Shown: positions 48,413-57,464 of the stretch, one piece after another
Layout of the letters: every line of letters starts with the position of its first letter
Position numbering within the stretch: position 1 is the first letter of the stretch
Notes under the pieces: generated by a model
What the model saw: the letters and a program-made list of their open reading frames with translations, nothing else
Told to the model about the DNA's origin: nothing
The model's database searches: none
Made by a program: the position numbers and the translations under genes
Source of the DNA: Pseudomonadota bacterium
GTDB lineage: Bacteria > Pseudomonadota > Alphaproteobacteria > Rhizobiales > Xanthobacteraceae
DNA: 64,000 nt
Direction: 5' to 3'
Assembly (NCBI GenBank): GCA_023386885.1
Contig: JAEWIX010000001.1
Span: 21,361 to 85,360, forward strand

Positions 48413-48674
48413 GGCGGCGAAAACCGAGATTTGCGAGAACGAACGCATTCTCAACTTGCCCGAAATCGATCAACGGCATCGCCACACCGTCATTTTCCAG
48501 TTGTTCGAGCATTTGCCGCCGGATCGTTCTCTCCAGTTGGTCAGCGATCACGATCCGCGTCTGTTGCACGGACAACTGGAGATGAAACACGGCGCGTGTT
48601 GCCAGTGGACCTATCTGGAACAGGGGCCGGATATCTGGCGCGTTCGCCTGCGGCGGTCCGCCGCGATGGATTGA
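48405..48674 (+). CDS. DUF2249 domain protein (89 aa)
   Basis: The core HTVIFQLFEHLPPDRSLQLVSDHDPRLLHGQLE and the closing WTYLEQGPDIWRVRLRR are typical of DUF2249, a small family found next to denitrification and NO-response genes, and related in fold to TusA. Function is not established. It is the third gene of the pseudoazurin operon; the N-terminal 20 residues hold one Cys. Its place fits an NO or metal-sulfur stress role. Confidence 0.8.
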   Translation: MPEAAKTEICENERILNLPEIDQRHRHTVIFQLFEHLPPDRSLQLVSDHDPRLLHGQLEMKHGACCQWTYLEQGPDIWRVRLRRSAAMD

Positions 48675-48762
48675 CTTTCGCGGTTGCGCGGGACGCGCGG
48701 CTTTTGAATCGGATTGACCAGACTGCACCGGGTGCCGGGCACGGCTGCGGTGCAGCGTCAAT

Positions 48763-48800
48763 TTGCGTTTGCACAAAGAGACTATCTTTAGACAAGATAT
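48763..48800 (+). promoter_or_regulatory. FixK/NnrR-type promoter of the cbb3 operon
   Basis: TTGCGTTTGCACAA (48763-48776) has the TTG-N8-CAA form of FNR/FixK boxes and differs from a perfect NnrR box by one base. A -10-like AGATAT (48795-48800) follows, which places the box near -40 from the expected start, the class II arrangement. The non-coding stretch 48675-48935 serves as leader. Confidence 0.65.
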
Positions 48801-48935
48801 AGGTTGAGCCGAACGAGTTGCCGAGCAACTGCCGAATTTGGGGCCGCGCCGGATCGGGCGGCGCGCTTGCGGTTCGCGTAGCGCGAAAACCCGCGTGACG
48901 TTGCCACGCGTGGTGAAACAAGGGGTGTGTTTTCG

Positions 48936-50600
48936 ATGGTCGCCGAACTCACGAAAAACGAACGTCAGGGCGCACTGATCATTCTGCTGGTGCTCGCCGT
49001 CACCGGCCTCGCGATGGCCGCCGGCGGGCACGGCGATCCATTCGGAATCCATGGCGCGCTGGTGATGGTGGTCTCCATCGCCGGAATCTTCGCGGTGATT
49101 GCCGGCTACTACGCACCGGAGCCACCGGAGAGCCGGCTCGACAGCTACTACGACACCCCGACCAAGTTCGGCATCGTCGCCGCCATGGTCTGGGCAGTGG
49201 TCGGCATGGCGGTCGGCGACTGGGTGGCGTGGCTGCTGGCCTATCCGGAATGGACCTTCGATGCGGCATGGTCGAGCTTCGGCCGGCTTCGCCCGGTGCA
49301 CACCTCCGGCGTGATCTTCGGCTTCGGCGGCAACGCGCTGATCGCCACTTCCTTCTACGTGATGCAACGGACCTCGCGGGCGCGGCTGCCGGACCAGTTG
49401 AGCCCGTGGTTCGTGCTGTTCGGCTACAACCTGTTCTGCGTCATCGCCGCCACCGGCTACCTGATGGGCGTGACGCAATCGAAGGAATACGCCGAGCCGG
49501 AATGGTATGCCGACATCTGGCTGGTGATCGTGTGGGTGGCGTATTTCGTGCTCTACCTGCGCACGCTGAACCGCCGCAAGGAGCCGCATATCTACGTCTC
49601 CAACTGGTACTACCTGGCGTTCATCCTCGTCGTGGCGATGCTGCACATCGTCAACAATCTCGCCGTGCCGATCTCCTGGGGTAGCGCCAAGAGCTATTCG
49701 CTGTTCTCCGGCGTGCAGGACGCCATGACCGAGTGGTGGTACGGCCACAACGCGGTGGCGTTCTTCCTCACCTCCGGCTTCCTCGGCATGATGTACTACT
49801 ACATGCCGAAGCGCGCCGGACGGCCGATCTACTCCTACCGGATGTCGATCATCTCGTTCTGGGGCATCACCTTCTTCTACATGTGGGCCGGCTCGCATCA
49901 CCTGCACTACACGGCGTTGCCGCAGTGGGTGCAGTCGCTCGGCATGAGCTTCTCGGTGATGCTGCTGGTGCCGTCGTGGGTGTCGGCCGGCAACGCGCTG
50001 ATGACGCTTAACGGCGCATGGCACAAGGTGCGCGACGACGCCGTGCTGCGCTTCATGATGGTGGCGGCGGTGTTCTACGGCCTGTCCACTTTCGAAGGCT
50101 CGTTCATGGCGATCCGGCCGGTGAACTCGCTGTCGCATTACACCGACTGGACCGTCGGCCACGTGCACGCCGGCGCGCTGGGCTGGGTGGCAATGATCAC
50201 CTTCGGCGCGATCTACGCTTCGGTGCCGTGGCTGTGGAAGCGCAACGGCATGTATTCCGCCAAGCTGGTCGAGGCGCACTTCTGGCTGTCGCTGATCGGT
50301 ACCATCATCTACGTCTTCGCGATGTGGAACTCGGGCATCATTCAGGGCCTGATGTGGCGTACCTATAACGAGAGCGGCACGCTGGCCTACTCCTTCGTCG
50401 ACTCGCTGGTGGCAATGCATCCCTATTACATCGCCCGCGCCATCGGCGGCGCGTGCTTCCTGCTCGGCGCGATCATCGGCTTCTACAACATCTGGATGAC
50501 GATCCGCACCGCGTCGCAGGACGAAGCGGCGCACAACGTCGCCGACCGTCCCGTCACCGAGCCCGCCGTCGGCGCGGCCGCGCTTCAGCCCGGAGAGTAA
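48936..50600 (+). CDS. fixN: Cytochrome cbb3 oxidase subunit I (FixN/CcoN)
   Basis: 554 residues with 12 or more membrane helices. Heme and copper histidines are present: RPVHTSGVIFGFGGN (low-spin heme), WWYGHNAV, AGSHHLHYTALP (the His pair for copper) and TVGHVHAGALGW (both heme groups). It is the catalytic subunit of the high-affinity oxidase for microaerobic respiration. ATG 48936 with AGGGG ten bases before it is preferred to the GTG at 48927. Followed by fixO after six bases. Confidence 0.95.
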   Translation: MVAELTKNERQGALIILLVLAVTGLAMAAGGHGDPFGIHGALVMVVSIAGIFAVIAGYYAPEPPESRLDSYYDTPTKFGIVAAMVWAVVGMAVGDWVAWLLAYPEWTFDAAWSSFGRLRPVHTSGVIFGFGGNALIATSFYVMQRTSRARLPDQLSPWFVLFGYNLFCVIAATGYLMGVTQSKEYAEPEWYADIWLVIVWVAYFVLYLRTLNRRKEPHIYVSNWYYLAFILVVAMLHIVNNLAVPISWGSAKSYSLFSGVQDAMTEWWYGHNAVAFFLTSGFLGMMYYYMPKRAGRPIYSYRMSIISFWGITFFYMWAGSHHLHYTALPQWVQSLGMSFSVMLLVPSWVSAGNALMTLNGAWHKVRDDAVLRFMMVAAVFYGLSTFEGSFMAIRPVNSLSHYTDWTVGHVHAGALGWVAMITFGAIYASVPWLWKRNGMYSAKLVEAHFWLSLIGTIIYVFAMWNSGIIQGLMWRTYNESGTLAYSFVDSLVAMHPYYIARAIGGACFLLGAIIGFYNIWMTIRTASQDEAAHNVADRPVTEPAVGAAALQPGE

Positions 50601-50606
50601 ACAGCC

Positions 50607-51344
50607 ATGTTCGGATTTCACTACCGGCTGGAACGCAAGACCATCGGCCTGGTGCTGGGCATCATCGGCGTCGCCTCGATCGGCGGCCTGGTCGAAATCG
50701 CGCCGCTGTTCACCATCCACCAGACCGTCGAGGACGCGCCCGACATGCGCGTCTATACGCCGCTCGAACTGGCGGGCCGCAACATCTACATCCGCGAGGG
50801 CTGCTATGCTTGCCACTCGCAGATGATCCGAACGCTGCGCGACGAGGTCGAGCGCTACGGGCCGTATTCGCTCGCAGTCGAATCCAAGTACGACCATCCG
50901 ATGCTGTGGGGCTCCAAGCGCACCGGACCCGACCTCGCCCGTCTTGGTGAAAAGTATTCCGACGACTGGCATGTCGCGCACATGATCAATCCGCGCGCGG
51001 TGGTGCCGGAATCGGTGATGCCGGCCTACGCCTTCCTGCAACGCACCGAACTGCGCACCGACGATCTGAGCAAACACCTGAAAGCGCAACGCGCCGTCGG
51101 CGTACCCTACACCGACGACATGATCGCCAACGCCGCCACCGACGCCTACGCTCAGGCCGCGCCGGATTCGCCCGCCGCCGACGGCGTCACCAAGCGCTAC
51201 GGCAAGGCGACCACGGTGCGCGCCTTCGACGGCAAGCCCAACGACCTGACCGAGATGGATGCGCTGGTGGCGTATCTGCAAATCCTCGGTCGGTTGACCG
51301 ACGCCGCGCACAAGCCGGTCGCGACCGCGGAGAAGAAGCCATGA
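50607..51344 (+). CDS. fixO: Cytochrome cbb3 oxidase subunit II (FixO/CcoO)
   Basis: 245 residues: one membrane anchor (residues about 12-32), then a mono-heme domain with CYACH in REGCYACHSQMIR and Met ligand in VVPESVMPAY. It relays electrons from FixP to FixN on the periplasmic side. Normal length. Ends overlapping fixQ (ATGA). Confidence 0.95.
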   Translation: MFGFHYRLERKTIGLVLGIIGVASIGGLVEIAPLFTIHQTVEDAPDMRVYTPLELAGRNIYIREGCYACHSQMIRTLRDEVERYGPYSLAVESKYDHPMLWGSKRTGPDLARLGEKYSDDWHVAHMINPRAVVPESVMPAYAFLQRTELRTDDLSKHLKAQRAVGVPYTDDMIANAATDAYAQAAPDSPAADGVTKRYGKATTVRAFDGKPNDLTEMDALVAYLQILGRLTDAAHKPVATAEKKP

Positions 51345-51517
51345 CCATCACGCACGACCTGCTCGTCTGGTTCTCCAAATCGTTCGGTCTGTTCTATCTG
51401 ATGGGATTGTCGCTGATCGTGGTGATCTACGCCTTCTGGCCCGCCAACCAGAAGCCGTTCAACGCCGCGGCGGAAGCCATTCTTCACGACGACGACGACA
51501 AGCCATACCGGGGATGA
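51341..51517 (+). CDS. fixQ: Cytochrome cbb3 oxidase subunit FixQ/CcoQ
   Basis: 58 residues, a single membrane helix (residues about 17-34, GLFYLMGLSLIVVIYAFW) with PANQKPF after it, the usual layout. It stabilises FixP in the complex. The tail is acidic with four Asp in a row. The start overlaps the fixO stop; fixP follows after nine bases. Confidence 0.93.
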   Translation: MTITHDLLVWFSKSFGLFYLMGLSLIVVIYAFWPANQKPFNAAAEAILHDDDDKPYRG

Positions 51518-51526
51518 GGGACGATC

Positions 51527-52405
51527 ATGGCGCACTTTGAACGCGACCCGCACACCGGTTATCTTACCACCGGCCACGAATGGAACGGCATCACCGAACT
51601 CAACACCCCGGTGCCGAAGGTGATCTGGCTGTTTCTGGCCTGCACGGTGATCTTCGCCGTCGGCTACTGGATCCTGATGCCGACATGGCCGCTTGGCCGC
51701 ACCTACACCAAGGGCCTGCTCGGCGACGATCAGCACCAGATCGTCGCGCAGGCGGTGAAGCAGGCGGCGCTCGACCGCACGGTGTGGTCCGACCGCATCG
51801 AGAAGGAAAGCTTCGCCGATATCCAGAAGGACGCGCGGCTGATGGAAGCCGTGCGCGAAACCGGCCGCGCGCTGTTCGGCGACAACTGCGCCGCCTGCCA
51901 CGGCCGCACCGCGCAGGGCAGCAAGGGATTCCCCAACCTCACCACAACGTCGTGGCTGTGGGGCGGCACGCCGGAAGCGATCTTCGACACCATCCGCGTC
52001 GGCATCAACTCGGCGCACGCGGAAACCCGCGTGTCGCAGATGCCGGCCTTCGGCAAGGACGGCATGCTGCCGAAGGCCGACATCGACAAGGTGATAGCCT
52101 TCGTGCGTAGCCTGTCGCATCCCGACGCAAAGGATCTCGATCCCGCCAAGGTCGCGGCTGGCAAGGACCTGTTCGCCGCCAACTGCGCCTCCTGTCACGG
52201 CGAGGACGCCAAGGGCAACATCGAGATGGGCGCGCCGAACCTGACCGATCAGTTCTGGATCTACGGCGGCGATCAAGCCTCCATCGCGGAGACGCTATGG
52301 GGCGGACGCCAGGGCCACATGCCGACCTGGGAGAATCGCCTCTCCGCGCTCGATCGCAAGATTCTTGCGCTTTATCTCGTCGACCTCCGAAAGCCCGAGA
52401 AATGA
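51527..52405 (+). CDS. fixP: Cytochrome cbb3 oxidase diheme subunit III (FixP/CcoP)
   Basis: 292 residues. A membrane helix at about 31-52 is followed by two heme motifs, CAACH (about 120) and CASCH (about 220), each with a later Met ligand (VSQMPAFG, GHMPTW). It takes electrons from cytochrome c or pseudoazurin-like donors. The N-terminal FERDPHTGYLTTGHEWNGI is a family hallmark. Overlaps the next small gene by four bases. Confidence 0.95.
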   Translation: MAHFERDPHTGYLTTGHEWNGITELNTPVPKVIWLFLACTVIFAVGYWILMPTWPLGRTYTKGLLGDDQHQIVAQAVKQAALDRTVWSDRIEKESFADIQKDARLMEAVRETGRALFGDNCAACHGRTAQGSKGFPNLTTTSWLWGGTPEAIFDTIRVGINSAHAETRVSQMPAFGKDGMLPKADIDKVIAFVRSLSHPDAKDLDPAKVAAGKDLFAANCASCHGEDAKGNIEMGAPNLTDQFWIYGGDQASIAETLWGGRQGHMPTWENRLSALDRKILALYLVDLRKPEK

Positions 52406-52611
52406 GCGCGGAGACCACGACGATGCGACAGAGCCGTCGCTGGATCTGGCTGCTGGTCGGCGCTGGCCTCGCGCTGGTGATCGGCGCCAACTGGCATCTG
52501 GTCTATGTCGCCGTCACCTCGCAGCCGGATTGCGTCGCGCATGTGCGCTCCGGCGCGAACGGCGCGGCCGGCACCTTCAGCGCGGCGAAATCGTCGTGCA
52601 CGCCCCGATAA
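52402..52611 (+). CDS. Small single-pass membrane protein (69 aa) behind fixP
   Basis: The ATG overlaps the fixP stop. One helix (residues about 14-35, WIWLLVGAGLALVIGANWHLVYV) is followed by a periplasmic tail with two Cys (QPDCVAHV and SSCTPR). This is where fixG and fixH normally start. FixH also begins with a single helix but is at least twice as long, so this is not an ordinary FixH. Two cysteines on the outer side might take part in copper handling; that is conjecture. Confidence 0.6.
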   Translation: MSAETTTMRQSRRWIWLLVGAGLALVIGANWHLVYVAVTSQPDCVAHVRSGANGAAGTFSAAKSSCTPR

Positions 52612-52642
52612 TCCCGATTGATCGCACCGATGAGGACCTGAC

Positions 52643-53455
52643 GTGATCGAGCACACCGAACCCTCACAGACCATCATCCCGCCGGTCGTCTCGCCGCTGC
52701 CGGTCGACCGCCGCTGGAAGCGCGGACTGACGCCGGCGTCGGCATTTCAATGGCTGGCGCTGGGCTGGCAGGACTTCTGCAACAAGCCATGGCCGAGCAT
52801 CGCCTACGGCCTGCTGGTGTTCCTGCTGTCGGCGGCCATCGTTGTCGGCCTGTTCAAGTTCGAACTGGATTACATCCTGTTTCCGGCGCTCGCCGGCTTC
52901 ATGGTGGTCGGCCCGATCCTCGCGGTCGGTCCCTATGCCAAGAGCCGGCAGATCACCGAGGGCAAACCGGTGAGCCTGTTCAACATGATCTTCGTGCGCC
53001 CAGCGGCCGGCCCGCAGATCGTGTTCACCGGCGTATTGTTATGTCTGTTGATGCTGGTGTGGATGCGCGCCGCCGTGATCGTCTACGCGCTGTTCTTCGG
53101 GCTGGTGCCGTTCCCCGGCCTCGATCACATCGCGCCGATGCTGTTCGGCACGCCGACCGGCTGGGCGATGCTGATCGTCGGCAGCGCGGTGGGGGCGCTG
53201 TTCGCGGCGTTCTCATTCGGCATCAGCGCGTTCTCGATTCCGATGCAGCTCGATCAGCGCGTCGATTCGCTGACCGCGATGGGCTCAAGCATGGCGCTGG
53301 TCTGGCACAACATGTCGGCAATGCTGACCTGGGCCGCGATCATGCTGGCGCTGATCCTGTTGAGCATCGCCACCGGCCTGCTCGGATTGATCGTGGTGTT
53401 TCCCGTGCTCGGCCACGGCACCTGGCATGCCTATCGTGCCGTGAAGGTGCCATAA
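52643..53455 (+). CDS. DUF2189 integral membrane protein (270 aa)
   Basis: GTG start at 52643 with GAGG upstream. The protein has six membrane helices (about 55-75, 78-98, 125-150, 160-180, 213-240, 243-260) and the family's opening TPASAFQWLALGWQDFCNKPWPSIAYGLL. DUF2189 proteins are often beside cytochrome oxidase genes in alphaproteobacteria; their role is not known. Here the gene stands between fixP and fixI, suggesting a function in oxidase assembly or membrane stress. Confidence 0.85.
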   Translation: MIEHTEPSQTIIPPVVSPLPVDRRWKRGLTPASAFQWLALGWQDFCNKPWPSIAYGLLVFLLSAAIVVGLFKFELDYILFPALAGFMVVGPILAVGPYAKSRQITEGKPVSLFNMIFVRPAAGPQIVFTGVLLCLLMLVWMRAAVIVYALFFGLVPFPGLDHIAPMLFGTPTGWAMLIVGSAVGALFAAFSFGISAFSIPMQLDQRVDSLTAMGSSMALVWHNMSAMLTWAAIMLALILLSIATGLLGLIVVFPVLGHGTWHAYRAVKVP

Positions 53456-53497
53456 CCCTACTGTCTCCGGCGACCGCCGGAGGCAATGGAGCGTGCG

Positions 53498-55768
53498 ATG
53501 AGTTGTTGCGCACCCGGCGTTGAACTGACCAGCGGCGACATCGCCACCAATCGCGCCGAAGAAGTGCGGCTGGCGAGCCGCGACGTCGGCAGTGGCATTC
53601 GCCAGACCGACCTTTCGGTGCCGGCGATGCATTGCGGAAACTGCATCCAGGCGGTCGAGCGCGCACTCAACGCGTTGCCCGGCGTCGAGGCCGCGCGCGT
53701 CAATCTGTCGAGCAAGCGCGCCACCATCCGCTGGCACGACAGCGCCACGCCGCCGCCGTTCGTCGAGACGTTGCGCGGCATCGGCTACGACGCGCACCTG
53801 TTCGATCCCGGCTCCGAACAGAAGGACACCGCACTCAGCGAACTGTTGCGCGCACTCGCCGTCGCAGGCTTCGCCGCCAGCAACATCATGCTGCTGTCGG
53901 TGTCGGTATGGGCCGGCGCCGATCCCAAGACGCGCGATCTGTTTCACGCCCTCTCGGCGCTGATCGCGCTGCCGGTGCTGGCCTATTCCGGCCGCTTGTT
54001 CTTCCGCTCGGCGTGGAGCGCGCTCAGACACGGCCGCACCAACATGGACGTGCCGATCTCGATCGGCGTGACGATGGCGTTCGGGCTCAGCCTTTACGAG
54101 ACATTTCACCACGGCGCGCACGCCTACTTCGATGCCTCCGTCACGCTACTGTTCTTCCTGTTGATCGGCCGCACGCTAGATCACCTGATGCGCGAACGCG
54201 CCCGCACCGCCGTGAAGGGCCTCGCACAACTGGCGGCGCGCGGCGCGCTGGTGGCGCAGCCCAACAGTAGCAACGTCTATCTGCCGGTCGGCGACATCCA
54301 GGTCGGCATGACGATCCTGCTGGCGGCGGGCGAGCGCGTGCCGGTGGACGGCCGCGTCGTCAACGGCCAATCGGATATCGACCGTTCGCTGTTAACCGGC
54401 GAAAGCGCACCGGTGCCCGTGACAAGCGGCGCGGCGTTGCAGGCCGGCACGCTGAATCTCACCGGCCCGCTCACGCTCGTCGCCACCGCCGTCGCCCGCG
54501 ATTCCTTCCTCGCGGAAATGATGCGGCTGATGGAGACGGCGGAAGCCGGCCGCTCCACGTATCGTCGCATCGCGGACCGCGCCTCGCGGCTCTACGCGCC
54601 GGTGGTCCACGCCGCCGCGTTGCTCACCATGATCGGCTGGCTGATCGCGACCGGCGACCTGCATCGCGCCGTCACCATCGCCATCGCGGTGCTGATCATC
54701 ACCTGCCCCTGCGCGCTCGGCCTCGCGGTGCCGATGGTGCAGGTGATGGCGGCGCGACGGCTGTTCGAACGCGGCATGTTGCTGAAGGACGGCGGCGCGC
54801 TGGAGCGGCTCGCCGAGATCGACACCGTCGTGTTCGACAAGACCGGCACGCTGACGCTGGGCCAGCCGCGCCTGCTACATCCGGAAATCATCGATAACGA
54901 TGCGCTCGGCATTGCGGCGGCGATGGCGACGCATTCGCGCCATCCCTATTCCCGCGCGCTTGCGGCGGCGAGCGCGGCCATCGCATCGTCGCTCGATGCC
55001 GGCGCGGTCGTGGAAATCCCCGGCGCGGGACTGGAGGCGCGGATCGGCGCGCAGGTCTATCGTCTCGGCCGCGCAAGCTGGGCGCTGACGCAATCCGATA
55101 ACGAGTTTGTCGACAGCGCCAACGTCGTGCTGTCACGCGACGGACAACCTTTCGCGCGCTTCGCGTTCGAGGACCGGCTGCGCGACGGCGCGCGCGCGAC
55201 CATCACCGAGTTGACCGAACAGGGTTTCGCCGTCGAGGTGCTGTCCGGCGACCACGACGAAGCGGTGCGGCGCATCGCCGGCGATCTCTGCGCGCAGCAT
55301 CTGTCCGAAGTTACCCCCGCCGGCAAGGTCGCACGCGTCAACGAAATCGAATCGAGCGGCCGTCGCGTGCTGATGGTCGGCGACGGCCTCAACGACGCGC
55401 CGGCACTCGCCGCCGCTCACGCCTCGATGGCGCCGGCCTCCGCCGCCGACGTCGGCCGCAACGCCGCCGATCTGGTGTTCCTGCATGAAAGCCTGCGGGC
55501 GGTTCCCGAGGCCATCGGCATCGCGCGAAATGCCGCGCGGCTGGTGCAACAAAACCTCGCGCTAGCGATTGGTTATAACGTGATCGCGGTGCCGATCGCG
55601 GTTCTCGGTTACGTGACGCCGCTGATCGCGGCGGTGGCGATGTCGTCGTCGTCGATCGTCGTGATCGCCAATGCGTTGCGGCTGCGCGGCGTCAAACGCG
55701 ACCGACGCGCGACACGCGCAATTGCGAAGGCTATCGCCGCGCAACCTGTGATGGGAAAAAGCGCATGA
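53498..55768 (+). CDS. fixI: Copper-type P1B ATPase for cbb3 assembly (FixI/CcoI)
   Basis: 756 residues from the ATG giving the family's usual MSCCAPG start (ATG 53486 is an alternative). A heavy-metal domain has MHCGNC (residues about 45-50). Then come TGES (phosphatase loop), the CPC copper motif in ITCPCALGLAVP, DKTGT (phosphorylation) and GDGLNDAPAL. It moves copper out of the cytoplasm for insertion into FixN. Last but one in the operon; overlaps fixS by four bases. Confidence 0.95.
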   Translation: MSCCAPGVELTSGDIATNRAEEVRLASRDVGSGIRQTDLSVPAMHCGNCIQAVERALNALPGVEAARVNLSSKRATIRWHDSATPPPFVETLRGIGYDAHLFDPGSEQKDTALSELLRALAVAGFAASNIMLLSVSVWAGADPKTRDLFHALSALIALPVLAYSGRLFFRSAWSALRHGRTNMDVPISIGVTMAFGLSLYETFHHGAHAYFDASVTLLFFLLIGRTLDHLMRERARTAVKGLAQLAARGALVAQPNSSNVYLPVGDIQVGMTILLAAGERVPVDGRVVNGQSDIDRSLLTGESAPVPVTSGAALQAGTLNLTGPLTLVATAVARDSFLAEMMRLMETAEAGRSTYRRIADRASRLYAPVVHAAALLTMIGWLIATGDLHRAVTIAIAVLIITCPCALGLAVPMVQVMAARRLFERGMLLKDGGALERLAEIDTVVFDKTGTLTLGQPRLLHPEIIDNDALGIAAAMATHSRHPYSRALAAASAAIASSLDAGAVVEIPGAGLEARIGAQVYRLGRASWALTQSDNEFVDSANVVLSRDGQPFARFAFEDRLRDGARATITELTEQGFAVEVLSGDHDEAVRRIAGDLCAQHLSEVTPAGKVARVNEIESSGRRVLMVGDGLNDAPALAAAHASMAPASAADVGRNAADLVFLHESLRAVPEAIGIARNAARLVQQNLALAIGYNVIAVPIAVLGYVTPLIAAVAMSSSSIVVIANALRLRGVKRDRRATRAIAKAIAAQPVMGKSA

Positions 55769-55920
55769 CCGATTTTCTGTATCTGGTGCCGATCGCGCTC
55801 GGCCTCGGGCTTGCGGGCCTCGCCGCTTTCATGTGGGCGATGCGCAGCGGCCAGTACGACGACCTCGACGGCGCCGCCGAACGCATCCTGATCGATGACG
55901 ACAAACCGCTGCGGAAGTGA
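55765..55920 (+). CDS. fixS: Cbb3 oxidase maturation protein FixS/CcoS
   Basis: 51 residues: one helix (FLYLVPIALGLGLAGLAAFMWAM) followed by RSGQYDDLDGAAERIL-type text, the fixed family pattern. It is needed for cofactor insertion in the oxidase. The ATG overlaps the fixI stop. Confidence 0.93.
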   Translation: MTDFLYLVPIALGLGLAGLAAFMWAMRSGQYDDLDGAAERILIDDDKPLRK

Positions 55921-55953
55921 GACGGCGGCGTATGACAATCAGCATCTGACGTC

Positions 55954-56077
55954 GTCATGGCCGGATTTATTCCGGCCATCCACGATCTTCTTGTAGCAAC
56001 GGCAATAAAGACGCGGATGACCGGGACATAGGCAAGCGAAGCGACGCCGTTCTTCGAACGGCTATCCCGGGCATGAC
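55954..56077. repeat. Dispersed palindromic repeat, copy 2
   Basis: GTCATGGCCGG at the left, CCGGGCATGAC at the right, with GACGCCGTTCTTCGAACGGC inside. Same family as 47221-47345. Confidence 0.75.
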
Positions 56078-56100
56078 GGAAACGAAGCGCGTGACGAGCG

Positions 56101-56796
56101 TTACGCCGCCTTCGCCTGCGGCGGGGCAAGCGCCTGCCAACTATCTGCGAGATGCAGTTTCGGTTCGGTCATCGTCTGCAAAAGCTCCAGCGTCATGCCG
56201 GGAATCATTTCCAGCACGACGAGGCCCTTCGGCGTCACGTCGATCACCGCCAAATCCGTGTAGATGCGCTTGACCACGCCCGGCGCGGTGAGCGGCAGCG
56301 AGCAGCGTTTCAGGATGCGCGGCGAGCCGGTCTTGTGGGTATGCGCCATCAGCACGCGGATTTCGCGCGCGCCAACCGCAAGGTCCATCGCGCCGCCGAC
56401 GCCGGGCGGAAACGCCGGGTCTTCCGTGGTCCAGTTGGCGAGGTCGCCGGTCTCTGACACTTCGAACGCGCCGAGCAGGCTGACATCGAGATGGCCGCCG
56501 CGGATCATCAGGAACGCATCGGCGTGATGCACGTAACAGCCGCCGGTGACCAGCGTGGAGAGATTCTTCCCCGCGTCAGTGATGTTGGGATCTTCTTCGC
56601 CGGGCTTCGGCTTCGGGCCGAGACCAATCACGCCGTTCTCGCTGTGGAAGATCACCTCGCGCCCTGCCGGCACGTAACTCGCAGCAAGCGTCGGAATGCC
56701 GATGCCGAGATTGACGAAACAGCCTTCCGGCAAATCCTGCGCCGCGCGCCAGGCCATCTGGTCGCGCGAGAGACGGGTGTAAGCTGGCGATATCAT
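56101..56796 (-). CDS. 3-oxoacid CoA-transferase subunit B
   Basis: 231 residues. The catalytic Glu lies in HSENGVIG (residues about 51-58) and the oxyanion region GGHLDVSLLGAFEV follows; the start LPEGCFVNLGIGIPTLAASYV is the usual one. With subunit A it moves CoA from succinyl-CoA to a 3-oxoacid. As homogentisate degradation releases acetoacetate, acetoacetate is the likely substrate; 3-oxoadipate (PcaIJ) is the alternative and the sequence cannot separate them. Start overlaps the subunit A stop. Confidence 0.9.
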   Translation of the reverse strand: MISPAYTRLSRDQMAWRAAQDLPEGCFVNLGIGIPTLAASYVPAGREVIFHSENGVIGLGPKPKPGEEDPNITDAGKNLSTLVTGGCYVHHADAFLMIRGGHLDVSLLGAFEVSETGDLANWTTEDPAFPPGVGGAMDLAVGAREIRVLMAHTHKTGSPRILKRCSLPLTAPGVVKRIYTDLAVIDVTPKGLVVLEMIPGMTLELLQTMTEPKLHLADSWQALAPPQAKAA

Positions 56797-57464
56797 GCGT
56801 TTCCTCCCACCACGACGACGCGATCGACGAACACGCCCGGCGTCGCCACCGCTTCCGGATCGAGACTGCCAAGTTCGACGACTTCATCGACCTCGACGAT
56901 GGACAGTTCGGCGGCCATTGCCATCACCGGATTGAAATTCCGCGCCGACTTCAGATAGGTCAGGTTGCCCCAACGATCGGCCTTGTTGGCTTTCAGCAGC
57001 GCGACGTCGCCGCGCAACGGCTTCTCGAACACATGCAGGCGGCCGTCGATCTCGCGGGTTTCCTTATCGTCCGCCAACTTGGTGTGCGCCGACACCGGCG
57101 AGAAGAAGCCGCCGAGGCCGGCGGCAGCGCAACGCATCCGCTCGCTGATGGTGCCCTGCGGCACCAACTCTAGCTCGAGGCTCTTGGCCTTGTAGGCATT
57201 GAGGAACGCGCTGTAATCGCCGGAGCGCGGATAGGAGCAGATCACCTTGCGTACGCGGCCCGAATTGATCAGCCGCGCCAGCCCGTAATCGCCGTTGCCG
57301 GAATTGTTGGCGACGATGGTGAGTTCCTTCGCGCCCTGATCGTGCAGCGCCTCCAGCAGATGATCGGCGACGCCGACAATCCCGAACCCTGCCACCAATA
57401 CCGTTGCCCCGTCGCGGACGCCGGCGACGGCGTCCTCCACCGTCTTCACGCGCTTGTCGATCAC
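56793..57464 (-). CDS. 3-oxoacid CoA-transferase subunit A
   Basis: 223 residues: DGATVLVAGFGIVGVADHLL (CoA-binding loop) at residues about 18-37, then NNSGNGDYGL and SYPRSGDY, as in SCOT/PcaI alpha subunits. It works as a pair with the overlapping subunit B. Only 322 bp separate it from the divergent CaiB gene. It likely activates acetoacetate from the homogentisate pathway. Confidence 0.9.
   Translation of the reverse strand: MIDKRVKTVEDAVAGVRDGATVLVAGFGIVGVADHLLEALHDQGAKELTIVANNSGNGDYGLARLINSGRVRKVICSYPRSGDYSAFLNAYKAKSLELELVPQGTISERMRCAAAGLGGFFSPVSAHTKLADDKETREIDGRLHVFEKPLRGDVALLKANKADRWGNLTYLKSARNFNPVMAMAAELSIVEVDEVVELGSLDPEAVATPGVFVDRVVVVGGNA

Noticed and set aside
48360..51311. A 983-codon open frame on the minus strand opposite the cbb3 genes
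   Set aside because: It is the antisense shadow of fixN and fixO in GC-rich DNA; its translation is His/Arg-rich without domains, while the plus-strand genes are fully conserved oxidase subunits.
52402..52611. Calling the 69-aa protein FixH
   Set aside because: Only the single N-terminal helix is shared; the periplasmic domain of FixH is missing.
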